A stretch of 64,000 nucleotides of DNA, taken from Staphylotrichum longicolle. Lineage: Eukaryota; Ascomycota; Sordariomycetes; Sordariales; Chaetomiaceae. Under the pieces are notes generated by a model. The model was not told where the DNA came from, did no database searches, and saw only the letters and a program-made list of their open reading frames with translations. Both the position numbers and the translations under genes were made by a program. The DNA is taken from assembly GCA_019096155.1 (NCBI GenBank), contig JAHCVI010000002.1, positions 1,922,001 through 1,986,000 of the forward strand. Reading direction: 5' to 3'. The stretch's first letter is position 1, and every line of letters begins with the position of its first letter. Positions 24,277 through 36,195 of the stretch are shown here, in pieces.

Positions 24277-25728
24277 ATGTCGAGGCCCCAGCAGGTTGCG
24301 AGGCCGATTGTGCGGTCATTACGGCAAGCAACCGGCGCCACAGCGACATGTGCATCCCGGCCAATTGCCCTCCGCCCGTTCTCGTCGACGCCGAACCGCA
24401 AAGATGAGACGACGACGACACCAGACACACCCGCACAGCCCAGCTCCGAGGCCCAGAAGCTGGCGAGCGATGCTGCCTTGCTCGGTCAAAAGAAGGCTTC
24501 GCCAATCACGTCCGTGATCAAGCAAGGAACCGAGGACGAGCTCTCCCAACTATTGTCGCCCCAACTCGGCTCCCGCAGAAGACGTGCGGCGCTCGCCACA
24601 ACGGGCAATGTCCCCTTTGAGCAGCTACCATACCAGTGTTTTCAGAGGCCCGCAAGATCCTGGCTCAGGACCGCGAGGAGAAGGTGGCCAAGATCGTGGC
24701 CGAGACCGCAAAGATCAAGCGCCTGGAGGCAGCGGATGCGAGCACCTTCCGCGGCGGCCAGGCCTAAGGACAGGCGGTTGGAGAGCATGAGGGAACACGT
24801 TGAGGAACTCAAGATTCTGGCAGACATCAACGATCCACTAGTGAAGCGGCGCTTTGAGGATGGCCAAGGTGCGTGTTGTCGCTGTCTCACAAAACCCACA
24901 CGCTGTGTTCCATCTGCTAACCCGAGACACACATGAACAAGCCCATCTACCGGTACCTCGCCCACCGCAAGTGGTGCTCTATGGAGCGCAAGATTATCCT
25001 GCAGCGTATCGAGCAATTCCACATCGTGCCCGATCTCCTGCCCAAATTCGAGCCGGTCATGGATGTCAAGATGACCTTCCTACTCTCCCAGGCGCCATCC
25101 TCAACAGCCGCATCACCACCGACAGCCCCGACTCTGCGCATGCAGGTTTTGACAAAGGCGAACGCCTCTTCTCCGTCGTCGTCCTGGACCCGACCCGGAG
25201 ACCGACTCATTCAAGAAGCGGCTGCACTTCTTGGCCACCAACATCCCTTGGAACCCTACCAGCAACTCCCTCCCCCTCACCAGGCTCGGCAGCGACTCTG
25301 CCGCTTCCGGGCCCGAGCTCGGCGCCCTCGCCGTCCCCTGGCTGCCCGCCTTCGCTCAAAAGGGTGCCCCGTACCACCGCCTGAACGTCTTCGTCCTGCA
25401 GCACAGCAACAACGCGCCGCTCGACGCTGCCAAGCTCAAGGAGCTCTACGACGCCCAAGGGCGCGAGGGTTTCAGCCTGAAGAGCTTCCGCGACAAGTTC
25501 GGCCTGACGCCCGTCGGTTTCACCATGTTCCGGTCCGTGTGGGACGAGAACACGGCCGACGTCATGGCCCGCCACGGTCTTCCCGGCGCCGACCTCGAGT
25601 TCAAGCAGCCGCGCGTCATGTCGCTCAAGCCGCCGCGCAAGGCCCGCGGCTGGGAAGCCAAGCGCCAGAAGCCCAAGTACCGCAGCTTGTGGAAGTACAC
25701 CAAGCGCATCAAGGGGCTCAAGTACTAG
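24277..25728 (+). CDS. mrpl35: Mitochondrial ribosomal protein mL38 (MRPL35, PEBP-like), frame disrupted by an indel cluster
   Basis: PEBP-fold protein of the mitochondrial 54S subunit. The ATG at 24277 begins a presequence (RPIVRSLRQATGATATCASR). The first frame runs to about 24645 (NVPFEQLPYQCFQ), then shifts. The family's helix EARKILAQDREEKVAKIVAE is readable only in another frame (24646-24765), after which the first frame returns (KDRRLESMREHVEELKILAD). An intron begins at 24869 (GTGCGT), but no acceptor gives the right frame before MNKPIYRYLA. Further shifts flank GAILNSRITTDSP and FDKGERLFSVVVLDP. From about 25203 to the stop at 25728 the frame is intact (SFKKRLHFLATNIPWNPTSN through SLWKYTKRIKGLKY). 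At least six small indels fall within about 560 bp. Identity is secure; whether the gene is truly broken is not. Confidence 0.85.
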
Positions 25729-26155
25729 AGAGCGGAAAGCATGGAGTGGAGAGGCTAATAGAGGTATTTTGTACTTGTATCATATTATCAGTGTATCAGA
25801 TAAGTATAAAATGGATTGGACCCGAAATGTGTCCGGGTTTATGAAAGCAAAAAAATAAAAGCTGCCACGCCTAGGAGAGGAGTTCACTGCAATTGGTGGT
25901 GTCAAGTCACCATGGACAGACCATCAAACATTATCAACCTTTGTTTGTCCTATCCTGCCATCTCCTATCCCAAACCATACACAGCTAGACATGTCTTGCG
26001 ACTACACAGTATCCCCTGTTCCCATCTAATTTCTAGCCCAGACCCAGACCAAGCCGCATATCCTCCTCCGTTCAACAGTCCGATTCAACCCCTTTCCCAT
26101 ATCCGCCCTCCGCATTGCCCCCCCTTCCCCCCTTGGCATCCACCAACCCCTAGCT
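25729..26155. other. Convergent intergenic region
   Basis: 427 bp between the 3' ends of mL38 and the RhoGAP gene. An AT-rich stretch near 25755-25860 is the likely 3' UTR and polyadenylation region of mL38. No gene is seen. Confidence 0.7.
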
Positions 26156-29100
26156 TCAGCCGGAAAGGCCAGCTTCAAACCCATTCCCACCTTGCAAAAC
26201 TGAGACCCCCCGCTCCGCACGCTCCGCCCTCGCCCGCCACAGCGCGCAAGCCTGCTCTGTCTCGCGGAGCCGTTCCCTCAACCTCGCCAGCTCTGTTGCA
26301 GCGTCCTCCTCGTCCCGGCTGCTTGGACCCTCCAAATCCTGGCATAGGTTGATTTCCTTTGTTGAGGGCTCGTTGAGTGCACCATCTCGAGAATTGGGGG
26401 CTTCTGGTCTGGAGGGCGTCGCGGCTGTGGACCCCGGTCTCCCAGAAGCGCGGGCGTTGTTGCTCGTATTGTTGATGACGGTGGTGGCAGAAGCGGGACT
26501 CAGGGTCGGGTTGTCCTGGGACGGCGTTGAGGGCTTTGACGTGCCTCGCTCTGGGGTGGGCAGTAGGAGAAACCGCCGGGTGGTGGATGGAGGGTTTGGC
26601 GAGGGGCTGGTTTGGGTGAGACGCGGCGGTGTTTGGCCAGGTGGTGGCGGTGGTGGTTCGTGAGGAGGCGTGGAGGTGACAGGAGCGAAGGTCTCTTGCT
26701 TGTTATCAAGTTGTTCTCGCGGTGGAAGCCCGGCGCTCGATGGGGAGCCTCGCTTGCCCATAGAGGGAGACGTGCGGTTTGGTGTGCACGGCTTTCTAGG
26801 CGTTTCTGTTTGTGTGGGTGACTGCAATCTTCGTGCAAATTCACTTGCTGGTGAAACAAGCATGTCGTCCGTCTCGTTTGCCCTTTTGCTCCCCCTCCTC
26901 TCCGGTGACGCTTCTTCCCCATGAGTCAAGTCCTTCTTCTCACTAGCCACTTCCCCATTCATTGGCACCCCAGATCCTCGCAACCGCCTGTCCCGGATGG
27001 TCGACGACCACAGGTGCTGACCAGCCGAACTGGCATCTGCCGGTGTGGGCAAACCTCCAGACGATTTCACCGGTGATGGATTGACTGTATACGGCGAGAG
27101 CATGCCACTTGGCTTAGAATCGGTCCGGCTGCTATCCTTAGTCTGCGGAGAGCGTAGACTCAATGGGTTCCTGGATACACTCTCAAACCGAGCCGCCATG
27201 GCCTTGACTGTGTTGCCAGCTGACTCCACCGGCGTCGACCGAGGTACAGTACATATCTTAGGCTGCAGCGGGTTCGGTCTTGGCCCGCGAGGGGTGGCTC
27301 GAACAGGTCCTCTGTTCTCGACGTCCTGTTCTCTGTAAGCTTTCTTCGTATTGTGATCGGACTTGTCAGATTGCTTCTGGACTGCGACGTTGCCGGAACG
27401 TGCTTGGAGGGGACTAAGCTGCTCCAGGTGACCAAGCGTCTGGCTTGGTCTCGGAGTAGGAAAAGGCGAGGAAGGTTCTTGGTGGAGCAGCTGGTCGTCA
27501 AAAGTTGTTAGAACTTCCTTTCGACCTCCAGGATGGTTGGCCCGACCCTCTCTGAGACCATGTGGTCCCCAAGCCCGGTGGTCCTTCAGACGTGATGGCG
27601 ATACTGTTCTTTGTTGAATGGGTCGGAGGTCTTCTTGATCGTCCGCCCTAGTAGCGCCCGTCTCGAACACTCCAAGGCTTGACGAACGATTCACAAGGGT
27701 TCCGCCGTTTGTGGGTGCATGCGATTTCCATCCAAATTTCCAGGCCGACAGTCGTGATCTTCCGAGACCAAACACGTCAGTCCTGGGCTTGTCATCATGT
27801 AGAGCTTTCTCTGTGGTCGCTACAGGTGTCGTGTTGCCCACTGACCAGCGAAAGGTTGACCGTGCTGTCTCTTGGGATGCCTTTGAAGCTGAGGTTTTTA
27901 GAGACCAGGCTTGCTTTTGGGCCTGGTATACGGAGTCTGGTGCGACCTGTCCCTTGTATGACCTCCTCTTGAATGGGTTTACATCCTTGGATGCCGCCCC
28001 TGATAATGCTTGAGGCAAGGAGGCTTTTCTTGGGGTGCCCAGCGGAGCTCGAGGTCTTCTTTGGGAGGTTGGGGTTATCGAATCACCCGAGACCTCAATG
28101 ACATTTTTGGAATATCCTGCCTTCTGGTTGGACTTTGCCGGAGATATTGTTCGTCTTTCAGGCGTCGCCTGTTGTGCACGCGAAGCTGTCCGATTCTGGC
28201 TTGTTGAAAGATGATGACTCGGAAGATGCTCAAGGACAACAGCAGGTGTGGACCTGTCCAGTCCGGCGGGAGACGGCTCCTCTACGGGCGGAGACAGCAG
28301 CGACAATTCTACATCTGCGAGCCCGCTGGAGAATGGCCGCATGCCTCTAGGTCGTCGACGTGGAAGTACAAGCGAGGCAGGAGGGTGTCCGTGTAGTCCT
28401 CCCACTTGCCACATGTCAGCTATCCCAAGACCCAACTCATTGAAGACTGAAAACGTACCGGATTCGGGAGTAGGGCTCGGTGGCACTGGTGACTCGTCAG
28501 GATTGAATGGATTTGAGACAGAAAGTGGCATCCTCATTCTGAACGACCCCGATGTGGATGACCGCGAGCCAACCTCACGCTGAAATTGCCGACCTGCCTC
28601 CAGCACCCCGAGGCTCTTCATGTGTCCGACTACCTCTCTCCAGTGCGTGATAAGCATCTCGGTGATGCCATTTGCCATGTGAATCTTGTCAATTGCCAGG
28701 GCTGGCTGTTGAGGAGAGTTTTCAAGTTTCTTAGACCTCCGCCTCTCTTTCCTCGCATTGGGAAGGGGAACATGCGGGAGTTCCAGCTCGGAGGTAGAAA
28801 CAGCGTCAACGATGTAGGAATTGAGCAGGTCCCCAACCAAGAGCGGGCCGAAGACAATTCCCAAGGCGTTGTAACCCATCAAATCAGACGTTAGCAGTGG
28901 CATGCCGTGTTCGTCCTCCCGAGGTGCTGTTTCGGCAGAGCGTCCGATCAAGCAGAGCAGACCAAAGACGGCACATATCAGGTCGCGGCGAAGCTGAGAC
29001 GTGACAGTGCTCACAGCAAGAGCAATCATTCTAGCCCTGAGCTTGGTCTGCCTCCTCTTTGTGAATTCTGCTTCTCCGCCGAGCTGGCCTTGAATTGCCA

Positions 29101-30084
29101 CGAAGGCGTCAAACAGCGACAGGGTTCCTAGAATTCCGCCCGGAAGACCGAACAGCAGGCGCTTGAAGGTGGAAGCGACATCATGAGCACTGGCTTGGAT
29201 GTGAGATGGCAGGTTTGGACAACAGATTGTGCTGGAGATGCCGTCGACATCGCCGTCGGCACAATAATAGTTGTAGAGGGTGTTGACGACGCGGGCCGAC
29301 CCTGGAATTCGAAAGACGCCTCGCGTTTCTACGCCTGTCGCGATGTCAGCAAAAGGCTTGAGCAGACTTGTACCCGGTAAAGGCTTACCATATTGCACGA
29401 GATATTGTGCCGTCGCGCGGAGGCAGGTTGGAAGTACGAGAGAGCCCGGGGAGTATTCCGCTGGCAGGTATAGCCTGCTCTTGCCACAGAGCCGGACGAG
29501 GGACTGCAGATCTTCATCCTTGAGAATATCCCTTCTGTTCCCATGCATTAGGTGCAGCGCCAGATCGCTAACACTGCGCTTGTGTTTGACTTTCTTCTCT
29601 GACTTCGTGGAACTGGCATCGCTTGACGTGGAAACCTGGCGCAAAAAGGTGCGCGAGAACCAACTTCTCCGCGGCTGCAGTGGAGATTGGCCTGGCTGGT
29701 GATTCGAAGTCAGAACACGGACTTGGCTGGAGAATGGGAAGGATCACCGACCAGCGATGGACTGTCATGTTCGGGTACCAGTGCCCGAATGCCATGCTTC
29801 CTCGCAAGCCGGTTGTACTCTTGTACAAACTCATCGCGGACGTCGAGATGATCAGTATCGGAGAGGTCGGCCCAGTCACCACTGGATGAAGTCCACGTCG
29901 CGCTTGTGGTATTCGTCCGCCTGCCGTGTCCTGGGACGGCGAAGTGACCAACCGTTGTTGGGGCGGGAAGCCGATCCCACGCGACGGGATTCGGTTCAGA
30001 GTTGCGAAACAGTCGTCCCGGATGGGAAGACGCGCCGCAGCTGATCGATGACATGCCGAACGAGCGCGTGGATGCTGCATCCAT
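26156..30084 (-). CDS. RhoGAP-domain protein
   Basis: Predicted GTPase-activating protein for Rho/Cdc42-type GTPases, acting in polarity and septation. Exons 30084-29752, 29695-29389 and 29334-26156 give 1272 aa. The N-terminal exon contains DEFVQEYNRLARKHGIRALV; exon 2 contains RRSWFSRTFLRQ and KHKRSVSDLALHLMHG. The RhoGAP domain begins near residue 190; GVETRGVFRIPGSARV carries the arginine finger at Arg222. Later conserved segments include LLTSDLMGYNALGIVFGPLL and a helix before GHMKSLGVLE. The remaining ~750 residues are Ser/Pro-rich and disordered, ending in a short coiled coil (ATELARLRERLRETEQACAL). The first donor (GTCGGT) is weak and the exon 2 acceptor could instead be at 29675; both keep frame. 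The 54-nt second intron has no stop and is a multiple of three. Confidence 0.9.
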
Positions 30085-30761
30085 AAATGTCGTGTTGGCG
30101 ATCGCAGCGTGGTGGCAAACGGAATGACTGCGCTCAGCCGATGCGCAAGCGGTCGATCGCGAACGGGAACCCAGATGCGCTGGAGCAAACAGGGAGGGAA
30201 GCTACCTCGTAGATATGTTGACGGACCGTGGGCCACCAGAAACAAACGGTTTGCGATGGTCTGAGACTGGAGCCTGCGGCCAGCCCTGGCTGCTGCTTCC
30301 CGTCGTGCATGCCGAGATGGCTCGTACAAACCGCACTCTGGTCTTTCCCCTGAAAGAAAACAAAACAAAGGAAAGGTTGGGCGGCATTCAGGTCCTAGCC
30401 CAAGAAGGGTGCTGAATTCGGATGGGTAGTCGCTGTTGCTGTCGCCAATTTCTACCACCGCTCGATTCGCTTTTTATGCTAGTCGTGCTCACAGAGCCAA
30501 ATCAATGGTGGCCGTGGATGTGTTGTTGCAAAAAGAGTTTGTGTCGCGTCCTTGAGAGGACAAGAAAGCAGATCTATACCTTGGGGAAAAGAGATACATG
30601 CAACCATGGTATTCGTTATCCACGTTCCCGGCCCCGACGCCATGCAAATGCAGCAAATCAACGGTGATAAAACCAAGACCGAAAAAAGAGAAATGGATTT
30701 GACTCGAGTCCAGTCGGGCAGTGCCGCACCAGGCAGGGACTCCTGTCATTTAGACGACGCG
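30085..30761. other. Intergenic: RhoGAP promoter and snf4 3' flank
   Basis: 677 bp between tandem minus-strand genes. No supportable ORF; expected to hold the RhoGAP upstream region and the snf4 3' UTR. Confidence 0.7.
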
Positions 30762-32268
30762 CTAGCTGCCCCGGATGTCGTCCTCCTCCTCCCCAAAAAG
30801 CAGGACGTACTTGAGAATGTCGGAGAGCGAAATGATACCCCTGAGACGGCTCTCGTCGTCAACCACAATCAGCCGATGGACTCTCGACTTGCGGATCGTC
30901 TCAAAGATGGCATCCAGACGGTCGTCCTCGCTGCACGTGTAGATGCCGGGAAAGTCTTCGGCACGCCTGCAGAGGGCCTCGCCGACCGAAGCGGACAGCT
31001 CGTCGTAGGCCCCGCCCTTGATGCAAGGAATGACGTCGACGGCCTCGAAAACGTTCAGGACCTTGTTGTCCCTGTCGACAACCGGAACGGCCGAGATGTT
31101 GTGCTTAACCATCAAGTGAATGACGTCCAGGACGGAATTGTTCATCGTGGCCGTCGCCAGGTTGGAGTACGTGCCGAGGCCAATCTCCTTCACGGTCTTC
31201 TTGAGGAGCATGGTGTACTTCTCATTGTTGACGGCAATGAACTTGAGAATGCGGTACTGCGTGATGACGCTGACGACCATCTCGTGGCCTGTCTCGTCGT
31301 CGTAGTCCACGAGCGGGATCCTCCTCGCCCTCGTCTTGAGCATGCGGCGGCACGCCTCGTACAAGGGGCGCATGGGGTGGACCGAGACCGTCTCGAGGGG
31401 CAGGACCCCAATGGCCCGCTCGATGTCTACCCAGAACACCCTGTTTAGCCCCTGTGCACTTTCCATCTCGTGTTCCTGAAGGGGAGCGGCAGCCACCTAC
31501 CTCGAAGACTGCTGAGACGGAATTGGTCGACCTGGTCGATCTCGTCGGGGAACTGGCAGTAATACTGGATCACATTGATGTAATCGGTGCTCGTCAGCAG
31601 ACCGGCGAAGGCCGATTTCTGCGAATCCCACAGCGGCGCCGAAACGATGCCTGCACCAGATCAGATCAGCACTGCTTGCTCGCCGCTGTCACGCCCTCGG
31701 GCACGCGCCCGGGGCCGCCAAAGAAGAAGCGAAGAAGCGAAGGAACCGCACCATTCTGGATCAGGATGTTCAGGCTCTTCTTGATGAGAAGGTTGTTGTC
31801 GAGCACCACGAGACGAAAGGATAGCGGCAGCACGTCGTAGCTCGTCCGGACTTTTAGAAACTCGCGGATTCCCCGCTGCGTTGATGTGTTAGCTTGCTGG
31901 CTGATTCTGCATGGAGGACCAGAACCCCGCATCGCTGCCACCACTCGCAGCTTGCTGCTGGGCAAACCACCAGCAACAGCACGAAGCGCGCAGCGCGGGA
32001 CCATCGGCTGTCTCGGGATGGACATGCTCACCAGACCCTGCATCTGCTCCTTATCCAGAGCATTTGGAGACCTCTCCGACATTGTGCGACTGGGAGGCTT
32101 CGGGCGGAGGTACAGCGAAGGCGTGGCGAAGGGGAACTCGTGACCAGGCCGCATCGGCTGCTGCCCACTGCCATTTTCTCCGGCGGCCGAGGTGGTGGGA
32201 GGAAGGGCGGGCGGAGCGCTGCGGGAGCTGGGATCTGCCGCTTCGGGGGGAGCACGAGGGTCGTCCAT
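30762..32268 (-). CDS. snf4: SNF1/AMPK gamma regulatory subunit (four CBS domains)
   Basis: Nucleotide-sensing subunit of the SNF1 kinase complex, which switches carbon metabolism when energy is low. Exons 32268-32032, 31875-31752, 31650-31501 and 31426-30762 give 391 aa, with CTAAC-type branch points. After a disordered Pro/Ala-rich N-terminus of about 80 aa comes REFLKVRTSYDVLPLSFRL, then four CBS repeats: GIVSAPLWDSQKSAFAGLLT, ACRRMLKTRARRIPLVDYDD, VKHNISAVPVVDRDNKVLNV and RKSRVHRLIVVDDESRLRGI. The C-terminus is acidic. Length and order match fungal Snf4. It is divergent from vac8 with 1.3 kb between the starts. Confidence 0.95.
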
Positions 32269-33603
32269 CTTTATCGCGATGGTGGAACATACATCGGGGA
32301 AGCTTCCCGTCCAGGCTGGGCCGTTTTTGGTCGAGGTTGCCTCGGGCAGGTGAGGCGGGTTGCCGCTCGGCGGACCGAAGACCGGAAGAGACAAACCACG
32401 GCAAAGGGCAAAGGGCAAAGCAAAACGACTCGGACGCTGGAATACGGTGCTGGGATACCTTGTGCCCTGCCGGCAATTGGCTGGAATCTTGCAGGCCTCC
32501 TCTCGTTGGATTCTGTCTAGACAAAGTGTCTCTGCAAGACGGTTTGGTTTTGGACTATCACTCGAGACGGTCACTCTGCGTGTAAAATGGAGGGGCAAGC
32601 CAGGGAGAAAGTGACATGGAGCTGTGCTGGCCGGGCCTGGACAGGTGTGTGGGCTCCGCTGTGCATGTAAATATCCAGTAACTCTGTATTTACCATACGG
32701 TATTTCAAGTGGACCAAAGTGCTGTTGTCGATCAGGTCTCTCCCATCCTTTTGCGGAAGCCAAGCTGAACATAGAAGAGGCACAATCAGGGGTATGATGC
32801 ATCTGGATGGATCCATACTGAAGCCCTTGTATAGATGGAAAGATGTTGTGTGAATACCGCTTTGTCTCGCATGCTCGGCTCGTCTTCACCTTGTCGTCTG
32901 CAGCACGACTCGAACCAGACCGACCCCGTCTAGGAGCAACGATATCTCACCGAGTCTGACCCGGTATATTTTTCATCCGCACAAAACAGCAAGGTAACTT
33001 CACTGCACGCCCTGTCCGTTGTCCGATGCTTCGTATTCCCGCCGTGTTGGATGACACCAGCCACCCAGCCTCACGAACCTCGAAAGTATGGTGGGTGTTG
33101 GTTCCCGTTGCCGTGTGCGGCAACAGGCGAGGCAGCTGTGTCAGACCGTCAGGTGCTGACCTGGGATGTGCGTCTGAGTGCGTGTACCTTACAGGCGCTA
33201 AGCGAGACCAGCGGCGCACGGGCCCCTGAACCCCAGAATCAGCGTGACAACTGACAAGGCAGCTTCAATGACGGGCCTTGTCTTCACTTCCCGTTGTGTC
33301 TCTCCTCCGATGCAGCTGACCCGCCCAAACAATCAAACGCCCGGCCCACCACCCAGCGTCTGCCAGCACAGCAACGGCGCCGCGACAGACCACCGAGGCT
33401 GCACTCCATTCGATGCCCGTTCCCTGAACACTGCTGCATCGATTTGAAAAAGCCCGCGAGCTGTGCGCCGTTGCGAACGACCGACCGGCTGACCGACCGA
33501 CCGCTTCCGCCCATTATTCGAGGGCACCTGCCAAACTTGTACCCGAACCCAAGAAGCCGACCACGTACAAGACTGGGCCCGTCGGCGTCCCTCATCAGCG
33601 GCC
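32269..33603. other. Divergent intergenic region between snf4 and vac8
   Basis: 1335 bp containing both promoters. No ORF with family resemblance was found. A short repeated ACCGACCG run is seen near 33480-33500. Confidence 0.7.
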
Positions 33604-35633
33604 ATGGGCATCTGCAGCTCCTCGTGCTGCGGAGGTACGATTGTTCTAGGGGCGTGCTTGGATTCGCCAGAGCGCTAATCGGGTCAGGCAAATCCCGCGA
33701 TGCTCTGTATGAGAACGTGCTCGCCGAGAACGAGCGTGAGGCTGTCGCCGACCTGCTTCAGTACCTGGAAAATGTAAGCGCCACAGTACACCCGCGGATG
33801 CTACCAGGCACTGACATTCCGTAGCGCGCCGAGACCGATTTCTTTTCCGGCGAACCCCTCCGAGCTCTAAGCACCCTCGTCTATTCCGATAACATCGATC
33901 TTCAACGGAGCGCAAGCTTAACATTTGCCGAGATCACAGAGCGAGGTGCGTGCGCTGCGTTGCTGCTGAGAAGACTGGACGGGCTGCCCAAACCTACCAC
34001 TGGTCTGCTAACCTGGCCGCTCCAGATGTCCGGGCCGTCGACCGCGATACCCTTGGCCCGATTCTCTTCCTTCTCGAGAACTCCGACATTGAAGTACAAC
34101 GGGCAGCCAGTGCTGCGTTGGGCAACCTCGCCGTTAACAGTAAGCATTTTGGGCCGAGGATGCGCCGTCCTGGGAGATGGCTAACCGGAAACCCAGCCGA
34201 GAATAAGGTCTTAATCGTCCAACTCGGCGGGCTGCAGCCGCTCATCAAGCAAATGATGTCGCCGAACGTCGAGGTTCAGTGCAATGCTGTCGGTTGTATC
34301 ACCAATCTGGCAACGCACGAGGACAACAAGGCCAAGATTGCCCGGTCCGGAGCGCTGGGCCCCCTCACCCGCCTGGCCAAGTCGAAGGATATGAGAGTTC
34401 AGAGGAACGCCACTGGCGCTCTTCTCAACATGACCCATTCTGGTACGTTGTCGGCTAGGAAGAAGACCCTGTGCACTTGGAGCTAACCCAAACACCCCAC
34501 AGATGAGAACCGGCAGCAGCTGGTGAATGCCGGCGCCATCCCTGTGCTGGTCCAACTCCTGTCATCCTCTGATGTTGATGTGCAGTACTACTGCACGACC
34601 GCGCTGAGCAATATTGCTGTCGACGCTACCAACAGGCGGAGGCTGGCCGAGACCGAGCCCCGCCTTGTCCAATACTTGGTCAACCTGACCGAGTCCTCCT
34701 CGCCCAAGGTCCAGTGCCAGGCGGCTTTGGCGCTTCGGAATCTCGCGTCCGACGAAAAGTATCAGCTGGAAATCGTCCAGGCCCATGGTCTTGGGCCGCT
34801 CCTTCGTCTGCTTAGGTCCTCATACCTCCCACTCATTCTCTCTGCCGTCGCTTGTATCCGCAATATTTCGATCCACCCGCAAAACGAGTCGCCCATCATT
34901 GAGGCAGGGTTCCTGAAGCCTCTGGTGGATCTGCTTGGGTCGACGGATAATGAAGAGATCCAATGCCACGCGATTTCGACCCTCCGCAACCTGGCTGCGA
35001 GCTCCGACCGGAACAAGTCTCTCGTCCTCGAGGCGGGTGCCGTTCAAAAGTGCAAACAGCTCGTGTTGGAGGTCCCTGTTACGGTGCAATCTGAGATGAC
35101 GGCTGCGATTGCGGTTCTTGCGCTGAGCGACGAGCTCAAGACGCACCTTCTGGAGCTTGGCGTCTTTGAGGTCCTGATTCCCCTCACCAAGTCCCCTAGC
35201 GTCGAGGTTCAGGGCAACAGCGCCGCTGCCTTGGGCAATCTTTCCTCCAAAGGTACGTTACCCGATGGGTTTGTTCTAATACCTCGCTGACATGGAGACA
35301 GTGGGCGACTACAGCATCTTTGTTCAGAACTGGATGGAGCCGAGCGACGGCATCCACGGCTACCTCAGCAGGTTCCTTGCTAGCGGCGATGCCACTTTCC
35401 AGCACATTGCAATCTGGACCTTGCTTCAGCTGCTCGAGTCGGAGGACAAGAAGCTCATCGGGCTGATCGGGAAGTCGGACGACGTTGTCGAGATGATTAA
35501 GCAGATCGCCAACCGCCAGATGGAGTCGGACAACGAGGCCGAAGACGACGATGAGGGAGAGGTGGTGAGCCTGGCCCAGCGGTGTCTGGAGCTGCTGGGA
35601 CAGGGCGCGTCGAAGAGCCACATTGAGGGATAG
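33604..35633 (+). CDS. vac8: Vacuolar armadillo-repeat protein Vac8
   Basis: Lipid-anchored armadillo protein of the vacuolar membrane, needed for vacuole inheritance, nucleus-vacuole contacts and selective autophagy. Seven exons: 33604-33634, 33688-33773, 33825-33945, 34026-34139, 34197-34442, 34503-35252 and 35302-35633, giving 559 aa, the normal length. The start MGICSSCC offers Gly2 for N-myristoylation and Cys residues for palmitoylation. About eleven armadillo repeats follow, such as LENSDIEVQRAASAALGNLA, SPNVEVQCNAVGCITNLATH and SSDVDVQYYCTTALSNIAVD. The C-terminus is acidic. All introns after the second interrupt codons after their first base, a regular pattern typical of this gene. 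Confidence 0.96.
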
Positions 35634-36195
35634 CGTCCCGCTGCGGCCGACGAGGGCAAGTAAGGCTTGATTGCGCCCCGTGCCCTTGATTTCCTCTTAT
35701 TCCTGGCTTTGTTCATTGCGCATGGGACCGGCGTGGAGTTGGCGGCGTCAGTATTTTCTACATACAAGGTTTTGGAAGTTGGGGTTTCTGGGAGATGTGT
35801 ATACCGAAGACGAGCATTGGGAATGGTTGTTTGGAGGGAGAAGCCCTGGGTTATGGTCTCCCGGGGACACTGGGCTTCTTTTCGGCATTGTATTTCCTTT
35901 GTATTATGGCGTGGAAGAGTGACACGGATGACGCCGGGCAACCTGAGCCACTATCATACCCCGCGGTTTCCGCAACGGCTCGTTACTTACTCTTACCCTT
36001 TCTCGCAAGACCAAACCACCTTAGATCAAACGGCTTGTCCTACCTGATGTAATTAGAACACACAATCAACAAATATTCATGAATGTGAACTGGACTTGGA
36101 TTACCGCCCGCAATGACGCCGGTGACTCCCTGATGATGAACGGAATTATGGTATACAATGAGGTCGTAGGATACACGGCAACCCGTCTTGAGATG
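35634..36195. other. Convergent intergenic region
   Basis: 562 bp between the 3' ends of vac8 and imp1; contains their 3' UTRs. No gene seen. Confidence 0.7.

Noticed and set aside
29568..30458. 296-aa minus-strand ORF
   Set aside because: Overlaps the RhoGAP first exon and promoter in a different frame; no recognisable domain, non-ATG alternatives, and it contradicts the conserved RhoGAP N-terminus.
31666..32889. 407-aa minus-strand ORF as an uninterrupted gene
   Set aside because: It runs through an snf4 intron (32031-31876) and upstream DNA; splicing at the canonical sites restores the CBS protein.
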